Shown: in pieces, positions 14,380 through 23,413 of the stretch
Position numbering within the stretch: the first letter of the stretch is position 1
How the letters are laid out: every line of letters begins with the position of its first letter
Assembly (NCBI RefSeq): GCF_005405305.1
Contig: NZ_BJDU01000002.1
Coordinates: forward strand, 124,001-188,000
Source: Companilactobacillus formosensis
GTDB lineage: Bacteria; Bacillota; Bacilli; Lactobacillales; Lactobacillaceae
DNA length: 64,000 bases
Direction: 5' to 3'
The notes under the pieces: generated by a model
Told to the model about the DNA's origin: nothing
What the model saw: only the letters and a program-made list of their open reading frames with translations
The model's database searches: none
Program-made: the position numbers and the translations under genes

Positions 14380-15600
14380 CTAAGCAAAAAAGCGACGAGC
14401 CATAGTCTTATAAATATCAATGTACTTCAAGTAGTCGTCTTCGAAAACAAACTCGTTAACTTGATGAGCACTTTCATTACCAGGGCCTGCGACTACAACA
14501 TCCAAATCAGGGTTAGCTTGGACAAATTGTGAAGCATCAGTACCACCGGGAGCACCGACAGCTGCGATGTTTACATCGAGCACATCTTTGTAACTAGCTT
14601 TAACTAATTTAATAAAGTCAGAGTCAAGTTCAGTCTTAACAGGTAAATTGCTGCTCAAAACTTTGAGTTCCAATTTCATTCTAGGATCAGCTTGATTTAA
14701 TTTGTCGATCAAGTCTTGGAGATCAGCAATTACTTTGTCATTTGTGCATTCAGGAATTGTTCTAATCTTAGCAGTCAATTCAGCGTAATCAGGGATGGTA
14801 TTTTCTTGATTACCACCGTTCATAACTGTAACTGAAGGTTTTGTCGAACCTAAAACGTCGTCTTCCAGTTTAACTAAATCTGTGAAGTATTCTTTTTGCT
14901 TATTGAAGTAAGTAACTAAGTTGTCCAAAGCGTTGATTCCCATTTCTGGCATTGAGCTGTGAGCTGCACGACCACGAGAAATTACTTTGTAAGTTACTGA
15001 ACCTTTGTGGGCACAAAAAGCTGCCATACGTGTTTCTGGCTTTTGACCGTTAAGTTCAATTAAGCCAGCGTGAACTAATTGTTCCATAGCTAAACGAGAA
15101 GTTGAGTTACTTGGTTCACCGACAACGATGGCTTTGACGTCATCAACGTAACCTTCTTTAGCTAATTTAGCAGCACCTAGTTCACCGATCTCTTCACCAA
15201 CAGTAACTAGGAAACGTAGATTGCCAGTAAAGTCAGGATCTTCGTTTAATTCAATCATAGCGATGGCCATACCAGCTAGTCCACCTTTCATATCAGATGA
15301 ACCACGACCGAAGATTTTTCCGTCGATGTGTTTGGGATTAAATGGACCATAATTCCATTCATCATCGTTTACAGTTGAAACAACATCAGCGTGACCAGTT
15401 AAACCTAAGATTGGACCGTCGCCTTTTTTGATGTTAGCAATCAAATTGAAACGATTGTCGTCATATTTGTTCAATTCAGTTTCAATACCATGTTTATCTA
15501 AAAGATCCTTTAGATAATTGGCTACTTTTTCCTCATCACCATTTACAGTTTGCAATTTGATTAAATCATCTAAAATACTGAGTCTTTGTGCTTTGTCCAT
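14380..15600 (-). CDS. ArgE/DapE-family M20 metallopeptidase (probable succinyl-diaminopimelate desuccinylase)
   Basis: 406 aa, ATG at 15600 with GGAGGG upstream. It is a two-zinc M20 enzyme: the first zinc ligand and Asp are in GLTGHADVVS, the bridging Asp in GRGSSDMKGGLAG, the catalytic Glu pair in TVGEEIGELGA, Asp/Glu in VVGEPS, and the last His in GNESAHQVNEFV. The dimerisation domain (KGSVTYKVISRGRAAHSSMPEMGINA) sits between. It hydrolyses an N-acyl amino acid such as N-succinyl-LL-diaminopimelate or N-acetylornithine. No lysine or arginine genes are adjacent, so the exact substrate is uncertain. Confidence 0.85.
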   Translation of the reverse strand: MDKAQRLSILDDLIKLQTVNGDEEKVANYLKDLLDKHGIETELNKYDDNRFNLIANIKKGDGPILGLTGHADVVSTVNDDEWNYGPFNPKHIDGKIFGRGSSDMKGGLAGMAIAMIELNEDPDFTGNLRFLVTVGEEIGELGAAKLAKEGYVDDVKAIVVGEPSNSTSRLAMEQLVHAGLIELNGQKPETRMAAFCAHKGSVTYKVISRGRAAHSSMPEMGINALDNLVTYFNKQKEYFTDLVKLEDDVLGSTKPSVTVMNGGNQENTIPDYAELTAKIRTIPECTNDKVIADLQDLIDKLNQADPRMKLELKVLSSNLPVKTELDSDFIKLVKASYKDVLDVNIAAVGAPGGTDASQFVQANPDLDVVVAGPGNESAHQVNEFVFEDDYLKYIDIYKTMARRFFA

Positions 15601-15694
15601 TTTTACCCTCCGAGATAATGTATAATAATTAAAAAAGCTTTACTCCCTATTCTAATATTTTTTGGGTGAAATTAATAATGAAAGGTTGTATGAG

Positions 15695-15868
15695 ATGAAT
15701 TTATTGATGAAGATTGACCGCTGGCTTGGGGTTTTATTGTTGGTTGTGGCAGTTTTAGGATTCATATTTAATTGGTTCAGCAAAAGTAATTTAATTTCTG
15801 CGGCTGTAGCTGGGGGAGTCCTCTTATTGATTTCTGCGACGGCCGATATCGATAAGCCAAGCAAATAA
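15695..15868 (+). CDS. Small two-helix membrane protein (57 aa)
   Basis: ATG 15695 with AAAGG nine bases upstream; the longer in-frame start lacks a site. Two hydrophobic segments, WLGVLLLVVAVLGFIFNWF and LISAAVAGGVLLLISATA, are joined by SKSN, with a short charged tail DIDKPSK. It is unrecognised. A perfect terminator follows directly. Confidence 0.55.
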   Translation: MNLLMKIDRWLGVLLLVVAVLGFIFNWFSKSNLISAAVAGGVLLLISATADIDKPSK

Positions 15869-15898
15869 AAACCACTGACGGATATTGTCAGTGGTTTT
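15868..15898. terminator. Bidirectional terminator
   Basis: AAAACCACTGAC pairs perfectly with GTCAGTGGTTTT between two convergent small membrane protein genes. Confidence 0.85.
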
Positions 15899-15903
15899 GT
15901 CAT

Positions 15904-16083
15904 TTAATTTACTTTTTTACGACCCTCAGGAGTGTACTTGTTCTTTTGGTGTCTCTTGTATAGATAGTAGATACCACCGATGATTGCTAAGATCACGACC
16001 AAAGGAAGTATGACATGGATAAAGATTGAGAATAATAGAAGGGCAATAAAAAAGCCCAAAACGTATTTCCAAATGTTGTTCAT
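15904..16083 (-). CDS. Small membrane protein (59 aa) with basic C-terminus
   Basis: Reverse-strand ATG at 16083 with AAGGAG eight bases upstream. The product starts MNNIWKYVLGFFIALLLF, has a long hydrophobic region (about residues 8-42, probably two helices) and ends in a basic tail, LYKRHQKNKYTPEGRKKVN. It is convergent with the 57-aa ORF, sharing the terminator. Not recognised; length and site quality argue that it is real. Confidence 0.6.
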   Translation of the reverse strand: MNNIWKYVLGFFIALLLFSIFIHVILPLVVILAIIGGIYYLYKRHQKNKYTPEGRKKVN

Positions 16084-16156
16084 CGAATTCTCCTTTTTTA
16101 TTTGTGATTTAATTTTTATTCATAACTGTGCCATTGTCAAGCTAAATACATTTTCA

Positions 16157-16185
16157 TTGACTTTAGGTGATATATCTAATAGTAT
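16157..16185 (+). promoter_or_regulatory. Promoter for the 43-aa ORF
   Basis: TTGACT (16157-16162) and TAGTAT (16180-16185) are 17 bases apart, upstream of AAAGGAGGTG. Confidence 0.6.
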
Positions 16186-16239
16186 ATATCTAATCGCTAC
16201 CTCTTAGATACACGGAACATAAAGGAGGTGTGAATAATT

Positions 16240-16371
16240 ATGAAGTATAGAATTATGTTAGATCTTAAAAATCAATTATTCACAGCAGTTGATATTAAAG
16301 ACAGTAATAACTTTGGTAACGGTACAACCATTGAACAAGCTATCAATAATTTAAAGAATAAAGCTGCATAA
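16240..16371 (+). CDS. Small soluble protein (43 aa), unrecognised
   Basis: ATG 16240 lies nine bases after a near-perfect AAAGGAGGTG, with a good promoter upstream and a terminator immediately downstream, so this is a complete small transcription unit. The product begins MKYRIMLDLKNQLFTAVDIK and ends TIEQAINNLKNKAA; it looks like a beta-hairpin followed by a helix. No known family is recognised. Confidence 0.6.
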   Translation: MKYRIMLDLKNQLFTAVDIKDSNNFGNGTTIEQAINNLKNKAA

Positions 16372-16383
16372 TAAAAGAAATAG

Positions 16384-16420
16384 GAATCTCAATGATTAAA
16401 TTCATTGGGATTCTTTTTTT
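16384..16420. terminator. Terminator between the 43-aa ORF and the YbaK gene
   Basis: GAATCTCAATGA pairs with TCATTGGGATTC (one wobble), followed by eight T residues. It can also serve the reverse-strand gene. Confidence 0.8.
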
Positions 16421-16925
16421 ATTCTGGATTGTCAACTGCAAAGTCACCAAATGATGCATTAACAACTTTAGCCAATTCATGTGGTTCAATCAATAAAGAT
16501 TGTCCAATTTTACCCGCTGAAACGATAATTTTTTCAGCCTCATCAGCTTCTTTTGAGAAGTAAATTGGATAGTTGTGTAGTGAGTGGATTCCAACTGGAC
16601 TATTTGCACCGTGCTCAAAACCACTAGTTTTGACTAGATCTTTTAATGGAACCATGCCGACCTTTTTATTGCCAGATATTTTGGCTAGTTTCTTGTAGCT
16701 CAAATGTTTGTCTAAAGGCAACATACCAACTAAAGGACCAGTCTTATTACCAGTCAATACAAGCGTCTTATAAATCTTGTAGCCATCGCGGGAATTTTTA
16801 TCAGTAACTAATTCTTGGGTATCGCCATCGGCTTCTGTTTCAAAAGTCATAGGTTTATAAGTTACTTTCTCTTTGTCGAGAATCTTTTCGACTAACGTTT
16901 TTTGAATCTTCTTTTTCTTGCTCAT
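16419..16925 (-). CDS. YbaK/EbsC-family aminoacyl-tRNA deacylase
   Basis: 168 aa. The YbaK fold is recognisable from YKIYKTLVLTGN (the conserved catalytic-pocket Lys is in this region), LPLDKHLSYKKLAKISGNKKVGMVPLKDLVKTSGFEHGANSPVG (GGxSPxG-like loop) and the C-terminal IIVSAGKIGQSLLIEPHELAKVV. It hydrolyses mischarged Cys-tRNA(Pro) or similar. The GANSPVG motif has Ala-Asn where GGISP is most common, and the region around it should decide the specificity. Confidence 0.85.
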   Translation of the reverse strand: MSKKKKIQKTLVEKILDKEKVTYKPMTFETEADGDTQELVTDKNSRDGYKIYKTLVLTGNKTGPLVGMLPLDKHLSYKKLAKISGNKKVGMVPLKDLVKTSGFEHGANSPVGIHSLHNYPIYFSKEADEAEKIIVSAGKIGQSLLIEPHELAKVVNASFGDFAVDNPE

Positions 16926-17249
16926 TTTTATGTCACCAATCCCTAAAACTGGTCTTTCTAATTTTTGTTAGTGCTAAATTTCCGTCCTTCGTCCCAATGT
17001 TCACTGCCAATTAGATAACGTTTCTTATTGTTTATTCCAAATTGTTCCAGCCAAATTTTTTTGTTATGGAGGACGACATATTACACCAATCAGAATATAA
17101 AAAGACCTAATACTTAATATATAATAACAAAGCTACCACTTTTTAAAAGTAAATTACTCTTTGGCATTAAAAAATAATTTATTTTTAAGTATCTTAAGCA
17201 CGGTTGTTATATAATAATGAGCGTTACAACAGGATAAGGAGCGATTAAC
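16926..17249. other. Intergenic region with a decayed reverse-strand reading frame
   Basis: A reverse frame from 17080 to the stop at 16958-16960 reads FGINNKKRYLIGSEHWDEGR with plausible codon use but has no start codon, so it may be a remnant gene. A TATAAT-like box at 17210-17215 probably drives the 57-aa gene; its -35 is unclear. Confidence 0.3.
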
Positions 17250-17423
17250 ATGAGTCTTTTTAAGAAACGTCAAGAAGATCCTGCCGAGAATGATTTTAGT
17301 AAAATTTCTCAAGAAATTAAGAATAGTCCTAAAAAATTGTCTGAGGCTCAGAAATTATTTAAAAATAATGAATCTTTACGAAAAAAGGTCGTTGATACTA
17401 AGGAACAATCTAAAGATAAATAG
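17250..17423 (+). CDS. Small charged protein (57 aa), unrecognised
   Basis: ATG 17250 follows AAGGAG by nine bases. The product MSLFKKRQEDPAENDFSKIS continues as a lysine- and glutamine-rich, probably helical chain ending DTKEQSKDK; there is no membrane segment. The terminator stem overlaps its stop codon, so it is a single-gene unit. Function unknown. Confidence 0.6.
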   Translation: MSLFKKRQEDPAENDFSKISQEIKNSPKKLSEAQKLFKNNESLRKKVVDTKEQSKDK

Positions 17424-17437
17424 ATTGTTCTTTTTTT
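17403..17437 (+). terminator. Terminator overlapping the stop of the 57-aa gene
   Basis: GAACAATCTA pairs perfectly with TAGATTGTTC, followed by seven T residues. The right arm begins with the TAG stop. Confidence 0.85.
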
Positions 17438-17524
17438 ATTGTTTTTAACATTATTTTAAACTAATGCTATTCATAACTTAAAACGTATGATATAGTATTA
17501 AAAAAAGAAATGGGGTGTTGCATT

Positions 17525-17926
17525 ATGACTGCAATGACAAGTAAATATCGTATTTTGGAGACTAACGTTTTGTTAGAAAGATTCGTAACTTACAATGAGG
17601 TTTTTTCAGAATATTTGAAGACAATCAAAATTATTGAGCGTGGTGAGGCACTTCGTTATGAAACTTATGGACGTTTGATTGATAATTATATTCGAAATAT
17701 CAAACAATTTATTCAGTTGTGTAATTCGTATTTAGCTAAGTACAAATTAGAAAATAGTTTAGTGGCTGAAAAACTTAACGATTACTTTTTGGATTTGATT
17801 GGGGCAATCAGTTGTATGGATCCGGAAAGTGAGACGGTCGATCACGGCAGTTTAGAGTTAGCTCAATCTCGAATTAAGGAACGTCAAACAGAATTTATCA
17901 ATTCGATTAACTTTTTCATCAAATAA
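17525..17926 (+). CDS. Hypothetical helical protein (133 aa)
   Basis: ATG 17525 lies seven bases after GGGGTG, giving MTAMTSKYRILETNVLLERF; the in-frame ATG at 17510 overlaps the site. The chain is predicted mostly alpha-helical with regular hydrophobic spacing (SEYLKTIKIIERGEALRYETYGRLIDNYIRNIKQFI) and no membrane segment or known motif. A compact terminator follows. Function unknown. Confidence 0.6.
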   Translation: MTAMTSKYRILETNVLLERFVTYNEVFSEYLKTIKIIERGEALRYETYGRLIDNYIRNIKQFIQLCNSYLAKYKLENSLVAEKLNDYFLDLIGAISCMDPESETVDHGSLELAQSRIKERQTEFINSINFFIK

Positions 17927-17947
17927 AGGCGGTAACGTCTTTTTTTT
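17926..17947 (+). terminator. Compact terminator
   Basis: AGGCG and CGTCT close a GUAA tetraloop, followed by a long T run directly after the stop codon. Confidence 0.65.
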
Positions 17948-17990
17948 ATGCCATAATTTTAGTAATCTTATTAATAATGGAGGAACGTCT

Positions 17991-18908
17991 ATGATTTGGA
18001 AAAAAATAACCGTTGCTATTCCTAATGATTTCGATCCTGAAATTATTTCGGATGTCTTTATGCGCGTCGGTGCCAATGGTACTGAAATGGTCGATGACGA
18101 AGATCAATCAATCAAAACAAAGATCAATTCTTATTTTGATGAAAACAATTATAATGAAGCAATTTTAAATAATTTGAAAACTCAATTGAAAAAATTACCT
18201 GAATTTGGGTTTGATATTACTGGTGTGGAAGTTTCAGTTAGTGAACTCGATGACAGTAGTTGGGAAAATGAATGGAAACAATATTATCACCCAGTTAAAA
18301 TCAGCCGTTATTTGACAGTTGTTCCTAATTGGGTCGACTATCAACCTAGTTACCCTGATGAACACATTATCGTGATGGATCCAGGTAAATCATTTGGTAC
18401 TGGGACTCATCCTACGACCTATTCTTGTATGCAAGCTTTGGAATTGATTCTAGGTGATGCAGATTCTTTGTATGACGTTGGTACTGGTTCCGGAATTCTT
18501 TCTATCCAAGCTCGTCAATTAGGTGTTAAAGATATAAAAGCTTTTGACCTTGATCCAGAAGCAGTTTCAGCTGCTAAAGAGAATATTAAATTGAATCCTG
18601 GTTGTGAAGATATTGAAGTATTTGAAAATTCACTTTTGGATGGAGTCGATGGTAAAGTTGACGTCATCGTCGCAAATATTTTGGCCGATGTGATTCAACA
18701 ATTTATCCCAGATATCGATCGTCATTTAAATAAAAACGGTTTTGTTGTCTTATCTGGTATTATTAATGAAAAGGAAGCATTGATCACCGAACAGATGGAA
18801 AAAATCGGCTTTGTTGTCCTAGAAGCCTTCCATTTGAAAGGCTGGTCAACCTTAATTTGTAGAAGAAAAGAAGAGTTCGAGGCAGAAGATGGAGCAATAC
18901 TTCGTTAA
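17991..18908 (+). CDS. prmA: Ribosomal protein L11 methyltransferase PrmA
   Basis: 305 aa. The N-terminal substrate domain (WKKITVAIPNDFDPEIISDVFMRVGANG) is followed by a linker (WENEWKQYYHPVKISRYLTVVPNW) and a class I SAM-methyltransferase domain. The latter has DPGKSFGTGTHPTT, motif I YDVGTGSGILSIQ, FDLDPEAV and the catalytic VANILADVI. It trimethylates ribosomal protein L11. Its stop overlaps the next gene, rsmE, by 20 bases, a pairing commonly found in lactic acid bacteria. Confidence 0.95.
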   Translation: MIWKKITVAIPNDFDPEIISDVFMRVGANGTEMVDDEDQSIKTKINSYFDENNYNEAILNNLKTQLKKLPEFGFDITGVEVSVSELDDSSWENEWKQYYHPVKISRYLTVVPNWVDYQPSYPDEHIIVMDPGKSFGTGTHPTTYSCMQALELILGDADSLYDVGTGSGILSIQARQLGVKDIKAFDLDPEAVSAAKENIKLNPGCEDIEVFENSLLDGVDGKVDVIVANILADVIQQFIPDIDRHLNKNGFVVLSGIINEKEALITEQMEKIGFVVLEAFHLKGWSTLICRRKEEFEAEDGAILR

Positions 18909-19638
18909 ACAAGAAATTACTACTAATAATTTAATAATTGATGACCAAGAAATATTTCGTCATGCCATCAAAGTTTTACGTCACAATACGGGTGATGTGA
19001 TTTATTTGGTCGATCCGAGTGAAAAATTGTTTGAAGCAACGATTACAAAGGTTGACGCTGAAGAAAAACAATTTCAAGTTGACTTGAAACTATTGGATTG
19101 GGCAAGTACAGAATTGCCAATTGACGTAACGATTGCTTGTTCATTATCTAAGAAAGATAAAATTGAATGGATCACACAAAAATCAACTGAATTAGGTGCT
19201 AAAACGATTATTTTCTTCTCATCTAAGTATTCAATTATGAATTGGAAGAAGAATGTCATTGAAAAGAAAGTTGCTCGTTTGCAAGAAATTGCTAAAAATG
19301 CGGCCCAACAATCAAAACGCCGAGTAATTCCAGAAGTCATCTATTTAAATTCTTTAAAGGATTTAGTTGATTATAAAAAGGAAACTAATTTAGTGGCTTA
19401 TGAAGAATCTGCTAAACAAGGTGAAATCAGTCTTTTGGCTCAGACCTTAGCCCAAAATCCTAAGTCGACTTTATGTGCATTTGGACCCGAAGGTGGCTTT
19501 GCACCAGATGAAATTGATTATTTGAATCAAAATGACTTTTTGTCGGTTGGTTTAGGACCAAGAATCATGCGAGCTGAAACAGCCCCCATGTACTTCTTAT
19601 CAGTGCTATCATATAAGTATGAATTAACGGTAAAATGA
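18889..19638 (+). CDS. rsmE: 16S rRNA (uracil1498-N3)-methyltransferase RsmE
   Basis: 249 aa. It has the N-terminal PUA-like part (HAIKVLRHNTGDVIYLVD) and a C-terminal SPOUT knot: SKKDKIEWITQKSTELGA, RLQEIAKNAAQQSKRRVIPEV, the SAM-binding FGPEGGFAPDEIDYL and VGLGPRIMRAETAPMYFLSVLSY. It methylates U1498 of 16S rRNA. The start lies inside the end of prmA, suggesting coupled translation. Confidence 0.95.
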   Translation: MEQYFVKQEITTNNLIIDDQEIFRHAIKVLRHNTGDVIYLVDPSEKLFEATITKVDAEEKQFQVDLKLLDWASTELPIDVTIACSLSKKDKIEWITQKSTELGAKTIIFFSSKYSIMNWKKNVIEKKVARLQEIAKNAAQQSKRRVIPEVIYLNSLKDLVDYKKETNLVAYEESAKQGEISLLAQTLAQNPKSTLCAFGPEGGFAPDEIDYLNQNDFLSVGLGPRIMRAETAPMYFLSVLSYKYELTVK

Positions 19639-19648
19639 GGAACGAATC

Positions 19649-19987
19649 GTGAAAAATATTTGGAACAAAGTTGAAAAATCAAAAACAACTTATATTGCAT
19701 TAATCTCAATCATATTGGTATTCATTATGCCAATACTATTTAATCTTTTCCATTTAGGAAGAACTAACCGCATAGTCTGGTTATTCTTCGTCATTAATAT
19801 CTTATTTGCTGGCTTCATCGGTTGGTTCTCGAGAAAATATGAATTATCTTTTTATAATTTAGTCATTTTTCCGGTTATCTTCGTGATCAGTGTCTTTGTT
19901 AAATATGGACGATATGGTTACTTTTTGGCAGGAATTTATTTAGTTTTAAGTATTTTAATTTATTTCTTATTTGAAAAAGAAAAATAA
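19649..19987 (+). CDS. Hypothetical four-helix membrane protein (112 aa)
   Basis: GTG 19649 after TGAGG, eleven bases behind the rsmE stop, so probably the third gene of the prmA-rsmE unit. About four hydrophobic segments follow a basic start (WNKVEKSKTTY): YIALISIILVFIMPILFNLF, WLFFVINILFAGFIGWF, LVIFPVIFVISVFV and YFLAGIYLVLSILIYFLF, ending EKEK. No family recognised. Confidence 0.65.
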   Translation: MKNIWNKVEKSKTTYIALISIILVFIMPILFNLFHLGRTNRIVWLFFVINILFAGFIGWFSRKYELSFYNLVIFPVIFVISVFVKYGRYGYFLAGIYLVLSILIYFLFEKEK

Positions 19988-20030
19988 ATGGTAAAATTTT
20001 GCTAAAGTAAGCATAATAGTAAGTAAAGAG

Positions 20031-20054
20031 AAGCACTCATTGAGTGCTTTTTAT
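20031..20054 (+). terminator. Terminator before rel
   Basis: AAGCACTCA pairs with TGAGTGCTT, followed by a T-rich tail. It overlaps the longest possible start of the rel ORF, which argues for the downstream start at 20076. Confidence 0.8.
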
Positions 20055-20075
20055 TGTAACGGGGTGAGTATTTCT

Positions 20076-22307
20076 ATGAAAAAAAATAATATGGACTATA
20101 CACCAGAACAAGTATTAGATATTTGTCGTGGTTATATGAATGATGAACACGTTGAGTTTGTGAATAAAGCTTATAATTTTGCAGCTTACGTACATAAAGA
20201 ACAAAAACGCGCTACGGGTGAACCATACATAATTCATCCTACACAAGTAGCTCAAATTTTGGCCTCGTTACATATGGACCCATACACTGTTGCTGCCGGT
20301 TATTTACACGATGTGGTTGAAGATACCAATGTTACTTTGGGAGACGTCAAAGAATTATTTGGTGATCAAGTGGCAACGATCGTTGACGGTGTCACAAAGA
20401 TTAGCAAGTATAAATACCATTCACATCAGGAGTTATTAGCTGAAAATCATCGTAAAATGTTGTTAGCTACAGCGAAAGACCTACGTGTCATCATGGTCAA
20501 ATTAGCTGATAGATTGCACAATATGCGGACTTTGAAAGCTTTAAGACCAGATAAGCAACGTCGGATTGCTAATGAAACTTTGGAAATCTATGCACCATTG
20601 GCTGATCGTTTAGGTATCAGTAAGATCAAATGGGAATTAGAGGATCTATCACTGCATTACATCAATCCACAACAGTATTACCGCATTGTTCATTTGATGA
20701 ATAGCAAACGTGATCAACGTGAGGCTTACATTGCTGAAGCCATCGATTATATTAAGAAAAATGTTGATGCTTTAGGAATCAAATATGATATTTATGGTCG
20801 TCCTAAGCATATTTATTCAATTTATAAGAAGATGCGTGACAAGCATAAGCAATTTTCCGAATTGTATGATTTGTTAGCTATTCGGATCGTGGTCGATTCT
20901 GTCAAAGATTGCTATGCCGTTCTTGGTTCAATTCACTCCAAGTGGAAGCCAATCCCTGGTCGTTTCAAAGATTACATTGCTGTACCAAAGGCCAATGGCT
21001 ATCAATCATTGCATACGACCATCATCGGACCTGGTGGTCAACCACTAGAAGTTCAGATTAGAACTTTTGAGATGCATCGAGTTGCTGAATATGGTGTTGC
21101 CGCTCACTGGGCTTATAAGGAAGGTAATTTTGAAGGAGTCCATTTAGATGACAACGAGCAAAAAATTGACGTCTTCCGTGAAATCTTGGAATTACAGGAG
21201 AATTCTGACAATGCTTCTGATTTCATGAAATCGGTCAAAGGTGAAATCTTCAATGATCGTGTTTACGTCTTTACTCCCCAAGGCGAAGTTATCGAATTGC
21301 CAAAGGGTGCTGTGACACTGGATTTTGCCTACCAAGTCCACACTGAAGTTGGTAACCATTCAATTGGTGCCAAAATCAATGGCAGAATGGTACCTTTGAA
21401 TTATCAATTAAAAAATGGCGATATCGTCGAAATGTTGACGAATTCTAATTCTCAACCAAGCCGTGACTGGGTCAACGTTGTCTTCACATCTAGAGCTAGA
21501 AATAAGATTAAGCGTTATTTCAGAACTAAAGACCGTGAAGAAAACATTGTTTTAGGTCGTGAAGCAGTTGAAAATGAATTTAAGAATCGTTCATTATCAA
21601 GTAAAAAATATCTTGATAAAAAGCATCTAGAAATTGCTATGAAGATTTTTAACTTTACGGATACAGATGAATTGTTCAATGCAGTCGGTTACGGAGAACT
21701 TTCACCAATCAACGTGGTCCACAAACTGGTCAGTGAAGATCCTGATCGTAAAAAAGAAGCTGAGAAAAAAGAGCTTGAAGAACAAGTAATTACTGACACA
21801 GAAGAAACACCACAAACGAAAGTTGATAGTCCTAAGTTAAAGAAGGAACGTAATAACGGCAACAACAGTATTTCTGTTCAAGGAATCGATAATTTATTAA
21901 TTCGCTTGGCAAAATGTTGCAATCCAATTCCTGGAGATAAGATTGTCGGCTATATTACTAAAGGTCGCGGTTTGACTATTCATCGAGCTGATTGTCCTAA
22001 TGTTCAAAGTGAAGAAGCTAAGCGTCGTTTTATCGATGTCAGCTGGGACAATGTTACTAAAGAAAAGCGTTATACTGCAGAATTGGACGTTTATGCATTC
22101 AATCGTAATGGTTTGATCAATGAAGTTTTGCAAGTAATTAATTCGAATACAAATACGTTAAACAATGTTATCGGTCGTTTGGATAAAGAAAAGATGGCTA
22201 TCATTCACGTAAGTATTGGTGTTAATAATAAGGAACATTTGGATAGTATTATTTCCAAATTGAAAAATATTCCTAATGTATATGAAATAAAGAGGACGGT
22301 CGCTTAA
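20076..22307 (+). CDS. rel: Bifunctional (p)ppGpp synthetase/hydrolase (Rel)
   Basis: 743 aa from ATG 20076, behind GGGGTGAG. The HD hydrolase domain has [11 protein letters not shown] and the metal-binding [12 protein letters not shown]. The synthetase domain has [53 protein letters not shown] and [17 protein letters not shown] domain ([19 protein letters not shown]), a conserved Cys region ([23 protein letters not shown]) and a C-terminal ACT domain ([20 protein letters not shown]) follow. It controls the stringent response on the ribosome. Both active sites look intact. It is directly followed by dtd. Confidence 0.96.
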   Translation: MKKNNMDYTPEQVLDICRGYMNDEHVEFVNKAYNFAAYVHKEQKRATGEPYIIHPTQVAQILASLHMDPYTVAAGYLHDVVEDTNVTLGDVKELFGDQVATIVDGVTKISKYKYHSHQELLAENHRKMLLATAKDLRVIMVKLADRLHNMRTLKALRPDKQRRIANETLEIYAPLADRLGISKIKWELEDLSLHYINPQQYYRIVHLMNSKRDQREAYIAEAIDYIKKNVDALGIKYDIYGRPKHIYSIYKKMRDKHKQFSELYDLLAIRIVVDSVKDCYAVLGSIHSKWKPIPGRFKDYIAVPKANGYQSLHTTIIGPGGQPLEVQIRTFEMHRVAEYGVAAHWAYKEGNFEGVHLDDNEQKIDVFREILELQENSDNASDFMKSVKGEIFNDRVYVFTPQGEVIELPKGAVTLDFAYQVHTEVGNHSIGAKINGRMVPLNYQLKNGDIVEMLTNSNSQPSRDWVNVVFTSRARNKIKRYFRTKDREENIVLGREAVENEFKNRSLSSKKYLDKKHLEIAMKIFNFTDTDELFNAVGYGELSPINVVHKLVSEDPDRKKEAEKKELEEQVITDTEETPQTKVDSPKLKKERNNGNNSISVQGIDNLLIRLAKCCNPIPGDKIVGYITKGRGLTIHRADCPNVQSEEAKRRFIDVSWDNVTKEKRYTAELDVYAFNRNGLINEVLQVINSNTNTLNNVIGRLDKEKMAIIHVSIGVNNKEHLDSIISKLKNIPNVYEIKRTVA

Positions 22308-22744
22308 TGAAAGTAGTAATACAACGAGTATCAGAAGCTAAAGTTTCTGTTGACGAAAAGGCACTTGGTCAAATTGATCAAGGTCTTTGTTTGTTAGTAG
22401 CTTTTGCCGATGAGGATACTGAAGAAACACTCGAGTATATGGCACGTAAGATTGCCAACATGCGCATTTTTTCCGATGCCGATGATAAAATGAATTTATC
22501 AATTAAAGATGTCAATGGAAAAATTCTATCTATTTCGCAATTTACTTTGTATGCTGATACAAAGCATGGGAACCGTCCTAGTTTCACAGGAGCAGGTAAT
22601 TTTGAAGCTTCTAGTCGAAAATATGATCATTTTAATGAATTGCTAAGGGGATACGATTTAACTGTTGAAACTGGCGAATTTGGGGCTGATATGCAAGTAT
22701 CATTAACCAATGACGGACCAGTAACTATTTTAATGGAGAGATAA
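22307..22744 (+). CDS. dtd: D-aminoacyl-tRNA deacylase Dtd
   Basis: 145 aa, starting on the last base of rel (TAATG). Both signature motifs are present: [20 protein letters not shown] (SQxT type) and the cis-Pro motif [12 protein letters not shown] at the C-terminus. It removes D-amino acids from tRNA. The rel-dtd order is the usual Firmicute arrangement. Confidence 0.95.
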   Translation: MKVVIQRVSEAKVSVDEKALGQIDQGLCLLVAFADEDTEETLEYMARKIANMRIFSDADDKMNLSIKDVNGKILSISQFTLYADTKHGNRPSFTGAGNFEASSRKYDHFNELLRGYDLTVETGEFGADMQVSLTNDGPVTILMER

Positions 22745-22745
22745 G

Positions 22746-23369
22746 ATGAAAAGTATTGTTTGGGACTTTGATGATACGATTGCCAACAGTTATCCAGGGA
22801 TCGTCTCGGCGACACAAAAATCCCTTCGAGAAAATTTTGGCATTAGTTTATCAAAGGATACAATTTTTAAAGAATCTAAAAAGACTTCTGTTCGTAAATT
22901 TGTAACAGAGTTATTAGGGGATCAAGATGACGTTGAGCAGGCAGTCAAAGTTTTTTATGCTTCTTATTATCGTTATGAAAAAGAATATCATGACAAAATA
23001 ACTTTGATACCGCACGTTTTAAAAGAATTAAAGTACTGTGACAATAAGCATTACATGCAATTTATTATTACGCATCGTGACCAATCGATTTATGACTTAG
23101 CTAAAACACTTGGCATTGAACACTTTTTTAAGGAAATTATCAGTGTCGAAGATGGTCATAAGAGAAAACCAGATCCAGAGATGCTGAATTATTTAATTGA
23201 GAAGTACGGTTTAAATAAAGACGACTTGTGGGTCATAGGTGATCGAAAAATTGATGTCGATTTTGGTCAAAGCGTTGGTGCACATACAATTCTTTTTAAT
23301 TCTGAAAAGGTTGATTTTGAATATGAACATAAGGTTAGCGATATTACTGAGATCGAACAAATTATCTAA
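22746..23369 (+). CDS. HAD-superfamily hydrolase, phosphoglycolate phosphatase-like
   Basis: 207 aa, starting one base after the dtd stop. Motif I is VWDFDDTIANSYP (nucleophile and acid/base Asp), motif II IITHRDQSIYDLA, the Lys is in GHKRKPDPEML, and motif III DLWVIGDRKIDVDFGQSVG. A helical cap lies between motifs I and II. It would dephosphorylate a small phospho-metabolite; substrate unknown. Confidence 0.85.
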   Translation: MKSIVWDFDDTIANSYPGIVSATQKSLRENFGISLSKDTIFKESKKTSVRKFVTELLGDQDDVEQAVKVFYASYYRYEKEYHDKITLIPHVLKELKYCDNKHYMQFIITHRDQSIYDLAKTLGIEHFFKEIISVEDGHKRKPDPEMLNYLIEKYGLNKDDLWVIGDRKIDVDFGQSVGAHTILFNSEKVDFEYEHKVSDITEIEQII

Positions 23370-23413
23370 ATGTGATATGATTATGACCTTATAAGAATAA
23401 TTGAGGAAAATAA

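Noticed and set aside
15980-16207. A 75-aa forward ORF
   Set aside because: It is antisense to the better-supported 59-aa reverse gene at 15904-16083 and has no ribosome binding site.
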